64,000 bases of DNA from Vibrio marisflavi CECT 7928 (lineage in GTDB: Bacteria; Pseudomonadota; Gammaproteobacteria; Enterobacterales; Vibrionaceae). Below are positions 35,729 through 43,683 of this stretch, piece after piece. The DNA lies in the NCBI RefSeq assembly GCF_921294215.1, contig NZ_CAKLDM010000002.1, positions 496,001 to 560,000 of the forward strand, written 5' to 3'. Made by a program: the position numbers and the translations under genes. Below the pieces are notes generated by a model. It had not been told where the DNA came from, made no database searches, and saw only the letters and a list, made by a program, of their open reading frames with translations. Positions within the stretch are counted from its first letter, which is position 1. Every line of letters begins with the position of its first letter.

Positions 35729-36793
35729 ATGTTTGAAATGGTTGTTCGTTGGTATAAACGGCGCTTCTCTGACCCGCATGCCGTAAGTCTTGTAGCCATA
35801 CTTTTGTTTGGCTTTATCACTATTTATTTTTTCGGCAATTTGATTGCTCCACTGTTAGTAGCGATTGTTTTGGCTTACTTGTTAGAGTGGCCAGTTGCAA
35901 AGCTATCTAATTGCGGTATTAATCGTACCATAGCCGTTGTTCTTGTTATTTTGGCGTTTACCGGACTAATGTTGTTAGCGGTACTCATCTTAGTTCCGAC
36001 CATCTGGCAGCAGGTAGGCAACTTAGTCAATGATGTGCCAAATATGTATAGTGCGACTCAGCATTTTATCGCAGCACTACCGGAAAAGTACCCTGATTTA
36101 GCGGACTTAAAGATAGTTGAATCAGTGATGACTAATATCAAGTCTCAAGTAATTGGCGCTGGGGAAAGTGTTGTTAAAGGCTCGCTAGCATCGTTGGTGA
36201 GTATTGCGACACTCGCTATCTATCTCATATTGGTTCCGCTATTAGTGTTCTTCTTACTTAAAGACAAGCAAGAGATGATATCTATGGCTAGTGGTTTATT
36301 GCCTAGAAATAGAGAACTCGCGACTAAAGTTTGGATAGAAATGAATGAGCAAATTACCAACTACATTCGCGGTAAGGTACTTGAAATCTTGATAGTTGGC
36401 TGTGTCAGCTATGTGACCTTTATATTCCTAGACTTGCGTTATTCAGCCTTGCTAGCGGTAGCCGTTGGGGTATCTGTGCTCATTCCGTATATCGGCGCTG
36501 CTGCGGTGACTCTACCTGTAGCCATAGTGGGCCTTTCTCAATGGGGCCTTACGCCACCGTTTTATTGGTTGCTAGTTGCATACGGTATCGTCCAGGCATT
36601 AGATGGCAATGTTCTTGTCCCTATTTTATTTTCTGAAGCTGTAAACCTACATCCTGTAGCGATTATTGTTGCAGTACTGGTATTTGGCGGGTTATGGGGT
36701 TTCTGGGGCGTATTTTTTGCGATTCCACTGGCAACGTTAGTCAAAGCTGTCTGGAATGCTTTACCTAGCAACGAAGAAGAAATCGCGGAATAA
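35729..36793 (+). CDS. AI-2E / PerM family membrane transporter
   Basis: 354 residues with six to eight membrane spans (VSLVAILLFGFITIYFFG, FTGLMLLAVLILVPTIW, LAIYLILVPLLVFFLLKDKQ). Family landmarks are LLPRNRELATKVWIEMNEQI and the PYIGAAAVTLPVAIVG helix. Members are assigned to AI-2 export or Na+/H+ antiport; the substrate here is not determinable. Located beside bepA, as is perM in E. coli. Confidence 0.87.
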   Translation: MFEMVVRWYKRRFSDPHAVSLVAILLFGFITIYFFGNLIAPLLVAIVLAYLLEWPVAKLSNCGINRTIAVVLVILAFTGLMLLAVLILVPTIWQQVGNLVNDVPNMYSATQHFIAALPEKYPDLADLKIVESVMTNIKSQVIGAGESVVKGSLASLVSIATLAIYLILVPLLVFFLLKDKQEMISMASGLLPRNRELATKVWIEMNEQITNYIRGKVLEILIVGCVSYVTFIFLDLRYSALLAVAVGVSVLIPYIGAAAVTLPVAIVGLSQWGLTPPFYWLLVAYGIVQALDGNVLVPILFSEAVNLHPVAIIVAVLVFGGLWGFWGVFFAIPLATLVKAVWNALPSNEEEIAE

Positions 36794-36834
36794 CTGGCTG
36801 GGGTATTTATAGAGTTAGCGGTCAAACTTTCAAC

Positions 36835-36869
36835 AAAAGGCTCTTTCGTAAGAAAGAGCCTTTTTAATT
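36835..36869 (+). terminator. Terminator after the AI-2E family gene
   Basis: 13-bp perfect stem AAAAGGCTCTTTC (36835-36847) with GAAAGAGCCTTTT (36852-36864), GTAA loop, T-run. Confidence 0.9.
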
Positions 36870-36981
36870 TCCGCACTATACTGAACGTTAGGTTATACGT
36901 ATATAAATGATGACATTTGGTTACAGGAGAACTGCACTAACCAGTTTTTGTATTTTGTCGCGGTTAATAGGAAGAAAAGCC

Positions 36982-37008
36982 TCAACTTTTTTCTTTTTGT
37001 GACGATAA
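36982..37008 (+). promoter_or_regulatory. Candidate sigma28 promoter of the chemoreceptor gene
   Basis: TCAA (36982-36985), 15-base spacer, GACGATAA (37001-37008). Matches 3 of 4 and 7 of 8 positions of TAAA-N15-GCCGATAA. Start would be ~45 nt before the ATG, consistent with late flagellar-class chemoreceptor control. Confidence 0.6.
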
Positions 37009-37059
37009 CTTAGTAGTTCTATATCAATCGCATCAGTTATTGAGTCGAAGGAAAGACAT

Positions 37060-38931
37060 ATGAAATTTAGTCAGAAAATCGTTGCAGCGTCAGCATTACT
37101 TCTCTTCGTAACGATATCTTTATTATCCTTACAGCAGCAAAGCACAGTACGCTCTGAGGTTGAATCCATCGTGGGTAGTAGCCTATTGGAGATGATTAAG
37201 GGCGTACGAAACACCATTACGGCTGATATGAAAGACAAGACAGGTTTAGCTCAATCCGTCACTCAAATCATTGAGCTTAACCCTGATAATCAGCAATATG
37301 TCAAAAACGTTTTGGAAACCTCTCAGCTCAAAAGTAGCTATATTACTACCGGGATAGGCTACCAAAGTGACGGGAAACTGCTTGAAAATGACGATACTTG
37401 GACCCCTGGCTCTGATTATGATCCCCGTTCACGCCCTTGGTACAAGGATGCTCAATCTGCCGATAAATTGATTGTTACCGCCCCTTATGTTGATGTGGCG
37501 ACTAAGAAAGTTATTATTTCCATTGCAGCTCCAGTTAAAAAGTCGGGCAGCTTTATTGGCAGTATGTTCTTTGACGTTGACCTTTCTGGTTTAGCCGAGC
37601 TAGTTAATAGCATTAACCTTTTTGACGCCGGTTACCTGTTTATTATTACTGCAGATGGGACCACCATTGCTCATCCAGATGCTAAGTTTAACGGCGAGAA
37701 TATGTCTAAATACTTGCCGGATGTGTCGATACAAGAGGGAGTTCAGCACATACATGTAGACGGTCAAGAGCTTATGGTTGAGTTTATCAAAGTACCTTCT
37801 CAAAACTGGTATGTTGGAGCCTCTGTTGATGAATCGATAGCGTTCGCCGCGATTCGAGATCTAAGAAATAGCTCAATATTTTACTTAGTCATTGGTGTTG
37901 TTCTGAGTATCGCTATTCTTACCTATTTGATTAAGTACCTGATGAGACCACTTGGTGCACTAAATGAAGCGATAAAAGGTGTAGCTTCTGGGCATGGTGA
38001 TTTAACCCAACGCTTGGATACCAATACAGACCCAGAGTTCGCTGAACTGGCGAGAGGCTTCAATACCTTCACCGAAACACTTCAACAGCAAATTACGCAA
38101 TGTAAAGCGATCGGCTCTGAGATAATGCATAGCGCGGATACTACAGTTCGTGGCGCTGAAGAATCAGCCGAGGCAATGAGAAGTCAGTTGTATGAGCTAG
38201 AGCAGTTGGCTACAGCGATGAATGAGATGGCAGCCACAGCTACAGAAGTTGCAAATAATGCGCAAGGTGCGGCAAGCGCGGCGCAAAATGCTGATAATGC
38301 AACAGAAGACGGTTCGAGAGTTGTAGAAGAAACGACGACTTCGATTGATAACTTGTCAGCGAGAATAGATCAAGCAGTAGAAGAGGTTCAAGGCTTAGAA
38401 ACAGCGACAGCAAACATTGAAACCATATTGAAAGTTATCAATGATATTGCCGATCAAACAAACCTATTAGCACTGAACGCTGCGATAGAAGCAGCAAGGG
38501 CTGGGGAGTCGGGTCGAGGATTTGCAGTAGTTGCTGATGAAGTTCGAACGCTTGCACAACGCACGCAAGAATCTACCACAGAGATCCGCAGTATGATTGA
38601 GCAGCTTCAAGCGGGTGCCAGCGCAGTATCTTCTGCAATGGATGAGAGTAAAAATACTGCGATTGAGGCAGTCGATAGAGCCCAATCTGCAAATACAGCG
38701 TTAAGCCAAATTCGTGATGCGATTCAGCAAATTACTGATATGAATCTACAAATTGCTTCTGCAGCGGAAGAGCAAAGTCTCGTTGCCGAAGAAATTAATA
38801 GCAATACGGTGAAAATTAAAGACCTTTCCACCCAAGTTGCTGACTCTGCAGATGGTTCTAACATGGCAATGCAAGCCCAGCGAGAAAATGTAAAGGAACA
38901 AGAAGCGATATTGAATCAATTTACAGTTTAG
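37060..38931 (+). CDS. Methyl-accepting chemotaxis protein with amino-acid-type dCache sensor
   Basis: 623 residues. TM1 at ~8-26, periplasmic double-Cache domain (~27-270), TM2 near 273-293, HAMP, then a long signalling coiled coil with the invariant hairpin ([20 protein letters not shown], ~466-485). The sensor contains [12 protein letters not shown] and a downstream YVD, the pattern of amino-acid-binding dCache domains. In V. cholerae the amino acid receptor Mlp24 (VC2161) lies next to bcp; this is probably its orthologue. It senses ligand in the periplasm and controls CheA/CheW. Confidence 0.92.
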   Translation: MKFSQKIVAASALLLFVTISLLSLQQQSTVRSEVESIVGSSLLEMIKGVRNTITADMKDKTGLAQSVTQIIELNPDNQQYVKNVLETSQLKSSYITTGIGYQSDGKLLENDDTWTPGSDYDPRSRPWYKDAQSADKLIVTAPYVDVATKKVIISIAAPVKKSGSFIGSMFFDVDLSGLAELVNSINLFDAGYLFIITADGTTIAHPDAKFNGENMSKYLPDVSIQEGVQHIHVDGQELMVEFIKVPSQNWYVGASVDESIAFAAIRDLRNSSIFYLVIGVVLSIAILTYLIKYLMRPLGALNEAIKGVASGHGDLTQRLDTNTDPEFAELARGFNTFTETLQQQITQCKAIGSEIMHSADTTVRGAEESAEAMRSQLYELEQLATAMNEMAATATEVANNAQGAASAAQNADNATEDGSRVVEETTTSIDNLSARIDQAVEEVQGLETATANIETILKVINDIADQTNLLALNAAIEAARAGESGRGFAVVADEVRTLAQRTQESTTEIRSMIEQLQAGASAVSSAMDESKNTAIEAVDRAQSANTALSQIRDAIQQITDMNLQIASAAEEQSLVAEEINSNTVKIKDLSTQVADSADGSNMAMQAQRENVKEQEAILNQFTV

Positions 38932-38940
38932 ATGGCTTAA

Positions 38941-38985
38941 AAAGGGCAAGTTACATTATTTACAAACTTGCCCTTTGAGATTTTG
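38941..38985 (+). terminator. Terminator after the chemoreceptor gene
   Basis: 12-bp perfect stem AAAGGGCAAGTT (38941-38952) with AACTTGCCCTTT (38965-38976), then GAGATTTTG. Confidence 0.8.
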
Positions 38986-39026
38986 TGCCGCTGTAATAGA
39001 CTTACGTTGCTAATAAATTACTGGTT

Positions 39027-39130
39027 AGGAGGATATTGATGATTGTAGTAAACCTAGCCGGGCATCTAATCTAAGCATTAGACCACACCGCCCGGATTCA
39101 AACCGGGGCAAAAGCCCCCTTAATTTTAAT
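39027..39130 (+). ncRNA. Leader-peptide/attenuator-like RNA upstream of the RsgA paralogue
   Basis: A perfect AGGAGG (39027-39032) six bases before ATG (39039) opens an 11-codon ORF, MIVVNLAGHLI, ending at 39074. Its 3' half overlaps the first arm of hairpin 1 (CCGGGC 39058-39063 with GCCCGG 39090-39095; inner stem TCTAAT/ATTAGA). The second arm can instead form hairpin 2 (CCCGG 39091-39095 with CCGGG 39103-39107), which excludes hairpin 3 (GGGGC 39105-39109 with GCCCC 39114-39118), followed by CTTAATTTT. This is the 1:2, 2:3, 3:4 logic of attenuators. Function is inferred. Confidence 0.5.
39039..39074 (+). CDS. Possible 11-residue leader peptide
   Basis: MIVVNLAGHLI, with an ideal Shine-Dalgarno sequence at optimal spacing. 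Six of eleven residues are Ile, Val or Leu. It is too short for a stable protein; if translated, its likely role is ribosome positioning over the RNA hairpins that precede the RsgA-like gene. Confidence 0.45.
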   Translation: MIVVNLAGHLI

Positions 39131-39155
39131 TAACGTTATATGTTAAGGGTTTGCG

Positions 39156-40196
39156 ATGAGCAATGCTTATTCTCTTGCCAATTTGGGTTGGCATCCTTTT
39201 TTTCAACAACAGTTATCTCTAGAAGAGTGGGAAACGGTTATACCCGCGCGAGTTATCGAACAGCAAAAATCGATGATTACTGTTGCATCAGACAATTCAG
39301 TTCACTATTTGCAACTGCAACATTCTATGCCAGAGATGGTGGTAGGTGATTGGGTTTTACTTGAACAAAACCGCACGTTTTTGCGTCTATTAGAGCGCAA
39401 ATCTTGCTTTAAGCGAAAAGCGGCTGGAAGCAAAGTCGACCGACAACTGATCTCTGCCAATGTGGATACGGCGTTTATTGTTTGTTCAATGAATGAAGAC
39501 TTTAACCTTAACCGTATTGAAAGGTATTTGGCTTTGGTCAATGAGGCGAATGTTGAACCTGTCGTTATTTTAACTAAATCCGATTTAGTTGAAAGCCCTG
39601 AAAGCTATCGCGCTGAAGTACAAGGCATCGATAACCTACTTTGTATTGAGGTGGTTAACGGCTTAGATAGTGACAGCTTGGAAGATCTCCGCTGCTGGAC
39701 GAAATCTGGCAATACCATTGCGGTATTGGGTTCTTCTGGTGTTGGTAAATCAACACTAGTGAATACGTTGCTAGGTGATGAAGTGCAAGAAACAGGGGCA
39801 ATCCGAACTGATGATGCGAAAGGTCGTCATACCACAACCAGCCGATCGCTTATCTCTATTCCATCTGGCGGTATGATATTAGATACCCCAGGAATGAGAG
39901 AGCTTCAGCTTGTAGATTGCAAAGAGGGATTATCAGCCACTTTTCACGATATCGAAGAGCGTGCGACAAGCTGCCGTTTCGCTAACTGCCAGCATCAATC
40001 CGAGCCGCACTGTGCGGTAAGGCATGCAGTGAGCTCCGGGGAGTTGGATCAACGTCGATTAGACAGCTACTTAAAGCTCTTACGAGAAGAAGAAGTGAAT
40101 TCTGCGAGTCTTGCTGAAAAGCGTGCAAAAAGTAAGGCGTTAGGTAAGTACTATAAACGTACCTTGAGTGAGTCACATAAACTTAAGGGGCGTTAA
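39156..40196 (+). CDS. rsgA: Ribosome small subunit-dependent GTPase A, second-type paralogue
   Basis: 346 residues. Circularly permuted GTPase order is seen: TKSDLV (G4, ~143), GSSGVGKSTLV (G1, ~195), DTPGMREL (G3, ~245). A zinc knuckle CRFANCQHQSEPHCAV follows near 275. RsgA checks late 30S assembly. The N-terminus (LANLGWHPFFQQQL) is of the second RsgA type; the canonical Vibrio gene lies by psd/orn and has a basic MAKKKK-like start. So this may be the additional copy. It is monocistronic behind a structured leader. Confidence 0.88.
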   Translation: MSNAYSLANLGWHPFFQQQLSLEEWETVIPARVIEQQKSMITVASDNSVHYLQLQHSMPEMVVGDWVLLEQNRTFLRLLERKSCFKRKAAGSKVDRQLISANVDTAFIVCSMNEDFNLNRIERYLALVNEANVEPVVILTKSDLVESPESYRAEVQGIDNLLCIEVVNGLDSDSLEDLRCWTKSGNTIAVLGSSGVGKSTLVNTLLGDEVQETGAIRTDDAKGRHTTTSRSLISIPSGGMILDTPGMRELQLVDCKEGLSATFHDIEERATSCRFANCQHQSEPHCAVRHAVSSGELDQRRLDSYLKLLREEEVNSASLAEKRAKSKALGKYYKRTLSESHKLKGR

Positions 40197-40212
40197 TCTA
40201 GCAGGTAATATA

Positions 40213-40256
40213 TGGCGGTCTAGGTTCGAGTGACTTAGGCCGCCAAATCATTTTTT
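40213..40256. terminator. Bidirectional terminator after the RsgA-like gene
   Basis: 12-bp stem (40213-40224 with 40234-40245; TGGCGG/CCGCCA outer part with two G-T pairs inside) then CAAATCATTTTTT. It separates two convergent genes. Confidence 0.75.
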
Positions 40257-40268
40257 GATTCAGGTGTT

Positions 40269-40439
40269 TTATTTGCCCCACCACTGGACGAAAAACGTTA
40301 AAGGTAAAATTGAGCTGGCGAAGAGCAATCGGTAAAATTGGTTAGTATATTGATTTAGCTCTTCTACCACATACTGGTCATCAGATTCACCTAGTTTTCG
40401 CAGAGCATTAATGGTGAGTTTTCCTTGGTCGCCAGACAT
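40269..40439 (-). CDS. 56-residue membrane protein downstream of the yegD-like gene
   Basis: Small ORF with a good start: GAGGATGAAGGT directly before ATG at 40439. The translation begins MSGDQGKLTINALRKLGE and ends FVQWWGK. The N-terminal half is polar and helical; the C-terminal half has one hydrophobic span (FYRLLFASSILPLTFFVQWW). It lies 88 bp behind the Hsp70-like gene on the same strand. No family is recognised. Coding is supported by ribosome site, frame and a convergent terminator immediately after its stop. Confidence 0.65.
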   Translation of the reverse strand: MSGDQGKLTINALRKLGESDDQYVVEELNQYTNQFYRLLFASSILPLTFFVQWWGK

Positions 40440-40526
40440 ACCTTCATCCTCATATATCGTAGTATCTCTACACTACAACTTAATGGTGAGAATTTCTATT
40501 TCATCCACATATAATGTAAAGGTTTT

Positions 40527-41879
40527 TTAGGAAAAAACTTGCTGAGCGTAGCGGGCAAGTCCGGCGGTTACCGAGCCAAAAAAGTCGCCTGAGACAATAG
40601 GTACTCCCGGTAACTCTTTTTCAATTTGTGAGCGTAAAATAGGTGAGCGCGCGCTACCACCTGTAACATAAATAACATCAGGCTTTTCACTTGCTTGCTC
40701 TAACGTACTTCTGATTAATTCGACAATCTTTGCAACCGGATTGCTGATAGCGGCTTCAAGCTGGCTTTGGTCTATTTTGGTTTCTAAAGTCTGTCCACCT
40801 AGATTCAATATCGAGCTGAACTTTTCTTGATTAGACATGGCTATTTTTGTTTCTTCTGCATGTCTGACGATTTGATAACCTAATGTCTGCTCATGGACAG
40901 TAAGTAAGCGGTCAATTAGCTCTGGATTTTCAGCCTCGCTTTTTAGTTGCTCTAGCACTTTCAGATTGCTAGCCATATAAAAATCGGTCTGGGCAGCAAC
41001 GTTATTGATGGCAATCGGATTCCAAAACTGCACTTGTGGCATGTAAATACCGTTTAGCATTTTTGAGCCTCTGCCTAGAGATGGCATCACCCTTTCAAAT
41101 GCAAGGTAAATATCCAGGTCATTTCCACCCACACGATAACCACTATGAGAAAGCAGACTATCTTTTCGATTGGTCTGAGTACGGTAGCTTGGTCCCATTC
41201 TCATTAATGAGCAGTCGGTTGTTCCGCCGCCAATATCCACAACCAAAACCGTTTTGTCTTCGGTGAGTTGACTCTCATAATCAAGACCTGCTGCAACGGG
41301 CTCAAATTGAAAAGCAATGTCCACAAACCCGGCTCTTTTCGCGGCGTTTTTAAGAATAGATTCTGCTTGTTGGTTCGCTTGTTCTCCTCCTAAGCCTTGA
41401 AAGTTAACCGGACGACCAATTACGGTTTGAGTAACTTGCTGCTCTAGGTGAGATTCGGCTTTTTGTTTTATATTGACCATCATCGAGCAGACCAAGTCTT
41501 CAAAAAAACGGATCTGCAAATCTCTTAGCCCATTGGCTCCAAGAAAAGACTTGGGCGATTTGATGTAGTACACGTATTCGGGATCGTCGAGGTATCGCTC
41601 GAGCGCTGCCTGGCCAAAGATAAGATCGTCATGTTCAAGTTCCATGCCTTCGTGACGATTGGCAGCAATTGCACTACGCAATAACTGCTCACCCAGCTTG
41701 TCTGTGGGTGATACATTAAAAAAACGATAAAGGTATTCGCTGACCGACTCTCTTGTAGGTGCACATAATGTCGAAGGAATGAAGTAGTTATCGCCTTCAA
41801 GCGGCACCATTTGAGGTGTATTGCCTTGCATCGTAGCCACTGAACAGCTTGCAGTACCATAGTCGAACCCAATAAACAT
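40527..41879 (-). CDS. yegD: Hsp70-family chaperone, YegD-like
   Basis: 450 residues from the ATG at 41879 (AGGTGAG upstream; a GTG one codon earlier is too close). It has the actin-fold ATPase of Hsp70: phosphate loop GFDYGTASCSVA at the N-terminus, VLVVDIGGGTTDCSLM (~215), and VTGGSARSPILRSQIE (~405). It lacks the ~200-residue substrate-binding region of DnaK, as is normal for YegD. The in vivo role is unknown. Confidence 0.9.
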   Translation of the reverse strand: MFIGFDYGTASCSVATMQGNTPQMVPLEGDNYFIPSTLCAPTRESVSEYLYRFFNVSPTDKLGEQLLRSAIAANRHEGMELEHDDLIFGQAALERYLDDPEYVYYIKSPKSFLGANGLRDLQIRFFEDLVCSMMVNIKQKAESHLEQQVTQTVIGRPVNFQGLGGEQANQQAESILKNAAKRAGFVDIAFQFEPVAAGLDYESQLTEDKTVLVVDIGGGTTDCSLMRMGPSYRTQTNRKDSLLSHSGYRVGGNDLDIYLAFERVMPSLGRGSKMLNGIYMPQVQFWNPIAINNVAAQTDFYMASNLKVLEQLKSEAENPELIDRLLTVHEQTLGYQIVRHAEETKIAMSNQEKFSSILNLGGQTLETKIDQSQLEAAISNPVAKIVELIRSTLEQASEKPDVIYVTGGSARSPILRSQIEKELPGVPIVSGDFFGSVTAGLARYAQQVFS

Positions 41880-42081
41880 CACTCACCTATCTCACTGAAA
41901 AACGGGCGGAGTATTCTAATGAAATTGAAGTGAATGGCAAGAGGGAGAGCTCGAAGGAGGAGCCATCGCTGTGCAAACCTAGCGGGCTTAACAAAATAGA
42001 TTTATTCAGAGTATTACTATCTATTTAGTGCTTTATGATAGTTAGCTGTATTTCAGGTTTAGGATAAATGGATAAGAAGAA

Positions 42082-42593
42082 ATGGATCATTTAGTACAAG
42101 TCACATCGTTAATCCTCAATGTTGTAATTGTCGCTTTTATTGGTTGGGGGGCTTGGCGAAAAAAAGTATAGAGGAGCCAGCTGACAAGTTGATCAAATTG
42201 CTTACCCAGATATCTGATTTGTGGGACAAACAAAACTGGGAAAAAATGTCTAAAGAGATTAGTAGTCTTGAAGAAGTATATAAGAGTAAAGCAACTGCAG
42301 AAATAGAACTCTACAAGCAAGAATCCGTGCGCTCAGTCCAGAATATAAAAAAGGATGAGCTGACCGCTAGGTATGAACTAGAGGCTTTAGTTGGAGTTAT
42401 TCAGAAAATGATATGCGAAGAGCAACGTTCATACATTTACGCGTTGCTATTGCATATGGGGACAGCATCGGATCAAAGGTATATGAAAGCGTTTTATACT
42501 TCTGATGAGCAAATTGGAGCAGCCATGTGCAAAGTTGGTGAAACACTTAAAGGTCATAGCATTGTTAGAAGCAATGATAGAGGAGCCAGTTAG
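42082..42593 (+). CDS. Single-span membrane protein read through an A7 slippery run (frameshift)
   Basis: ATG at 42082 opens MDHLVQVTSLILNVVIVAFI, continuing to WGAWRKKV and a stop at 42169-42171. That is a membrane span followed by a basic stop-transfer. A second frame (-1) continues from SIEEPADKLIKLLTQISDL to 42593 as a charged, helical domain with no proper start of its own (only TTG at 42144). A -1 slip on A_AAA_AAA (42159-42165) joins them into a 170-residue protein: N-terminal anchor plus cytoplasmic helical domain. It could be programmed slippage, a frameshift mutation or a homopolymer error. No family is recognised. Confidence 0.6.
42159..42165 (+). other. A_AAA_AAA slippery heptamer
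   Basis: Seven As in the X_XXY_YYZ register of the upstream frame (CGA AAA AAA), followed by GTA and a stop two codons later in that frame. The -1 frame is open for 142 further codons. Confidence 0.6.
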
Positions 42594-42629
42594 AGATATA
42601 TTCTTTAAGAACTTAGAATTGTGGGAGAG

Positions 42630-43595
42630 TCAATTCACTACATTTTGTAGATTCCCAGAAATAAACGATTGAATATTCTTAGCCACCATTTGAGTTATCC
42701 GCTTGCGAGCATCCAGAGTTGCCCATGCAAGATGCGGAGTAATTACACAGTTTTTGGCGGTGAGTAGTGGGTTGTTGGTTTCTGGTGGTTCTTGCCATAA
42801 AACATCTAATGCAGCGCCCGCGATAACTTGGTTATTGAGTGCATTGGCAAGGTCTTGCTCATCAATTAACTGGCCACGAGACGTGTTAATCAATAAAGCG
42901 CTACGCTTCATTTTAGCCAGTGTTTGTTGGCGAATCAGGTTTTCTGTTGTGGGTAGAGCAGGGCAATGAAGCGAAACAAAATCAGATTGTGATAGTAAAG
43001 TATCTAAGTCAGTCGTGTGATGTGGGTAGTTCGGTGGCGTGTGTGAAAAGTGCTCATGAGCAAGCACATTCATTTTAAATGCATGAGCAAGCTCGCCGAC
43101 TCGCTGACCTATTTTGCCAAATCCAACAATGCCGATAGTTTTTCCAGCAAGCTCTAGTTGTGGGTTTAGCCAATAGCTCCAGTCATTGCTATTTGTCCAA
43201 CCGTGTTTGTCTCGTACATCTTGGCTGTTTAGCGCGACATTTCTAGCAAATTGAAAAATATGCGCGAAGACCATTTCTGCGACTGTATCGGTGCCATAAC
43301 TTGGCACGTTTAGCACAGGGATGTTTTTTTCTTTCGCATATTCGATATCTACTACGTTGTATCCAGTGGCTAACACTACGATGCACTCTAAGTTTGGACA
43401 AGCATCAATGACTTCTTTACTGATTGGCGCTTTATTGGTGAGCAATATGTGGGCAGGCTTTGCTCTGCTGATCACTTGGCTGGTTCCAGCAGTAGAACGG
43501 TCGTAGCAGATAAAGTTGCCAAGGCTTTCTATTGGCTGCCAAGGGTTGTCACCGGGATTTAAGGTGTAACCATCCAAACAGACTATGGTTTTCAT
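42630..43595 (-). CDS. D-2-hydroxyacid dehydrogenase (HprA-like)
   Basis: 321 residues. NAD-binding fold GIVGFGKIGQRVGELAHAF near 155-175; catalytic arginine in LINTSRGQLIDE, catalytic glutamate near EPPETNNPL, and catalytic histidine in VITPHLAWAT. Best fits the glycerate/hydroxypyruvate reductase-like branch, cytoplasmic. The substrate cannot be fixed from sequence alone. It lies downstream of asnB but is separated by a strong hairpin at 43631-43663. Confidence 0.9.
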   Translation of the reverse strand: MKTIVCLDGYTLNPGDNPWQPIESLGNFICYDRSTAGTSQVISRAKPAHILLTNKAPISKEVIDACPNLECIVVLATGYNVVDIEYAKEKNIPVLNVPSYGTDTVAEMVFAHIFQFARNVALNSQDVRDKHGWTNSNDWSYWLNPQLELAGKTIGIVGFGKIGQRVGELAHAFKMNVLAHEHFSHTPPNYPHHTTDLDTLLSQSDFVSLHCPALPTTENLIRQQTLAKMKRSALLINTSRGQLIDEQDLANALNNQVIAGAALDVLWQEPPETNNPLLTAKNCVITPHLAWATLDARKRITQMVAKNIQSFISGNLQNVVN

Positions 43596-43630
43596 AGGCT
43601 TCCTTACTAACTAGCGAGCAAGTGACATAA

Positions 43631-43663
43631 AAGTGAAGCCAGAAGATAATTCTGGCTTCACTT
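43631..43663. terminator. Hairpin terminator after asnB
   Basis: 14-bp perfect stem AAGTGAAGCCAGAA (43631-43644) with TTCTGGCTTCACTT (43650-43663), GATAA loop. On the asnB strand it is followed by TTTATG. Confidence 0.8.
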
Positions 43664-43683
43664 ATTACTAGGGTACTAAGATA

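Noticed and set aside
39084..39110. T-arm-like CCCGG-ATTCAAA-CCGGG suggesting a tRNA remnant
   Set aside because: No 7-bp acceptor stem or proper anticodon loop is found; the attenuator-like pairing explains the segment better.
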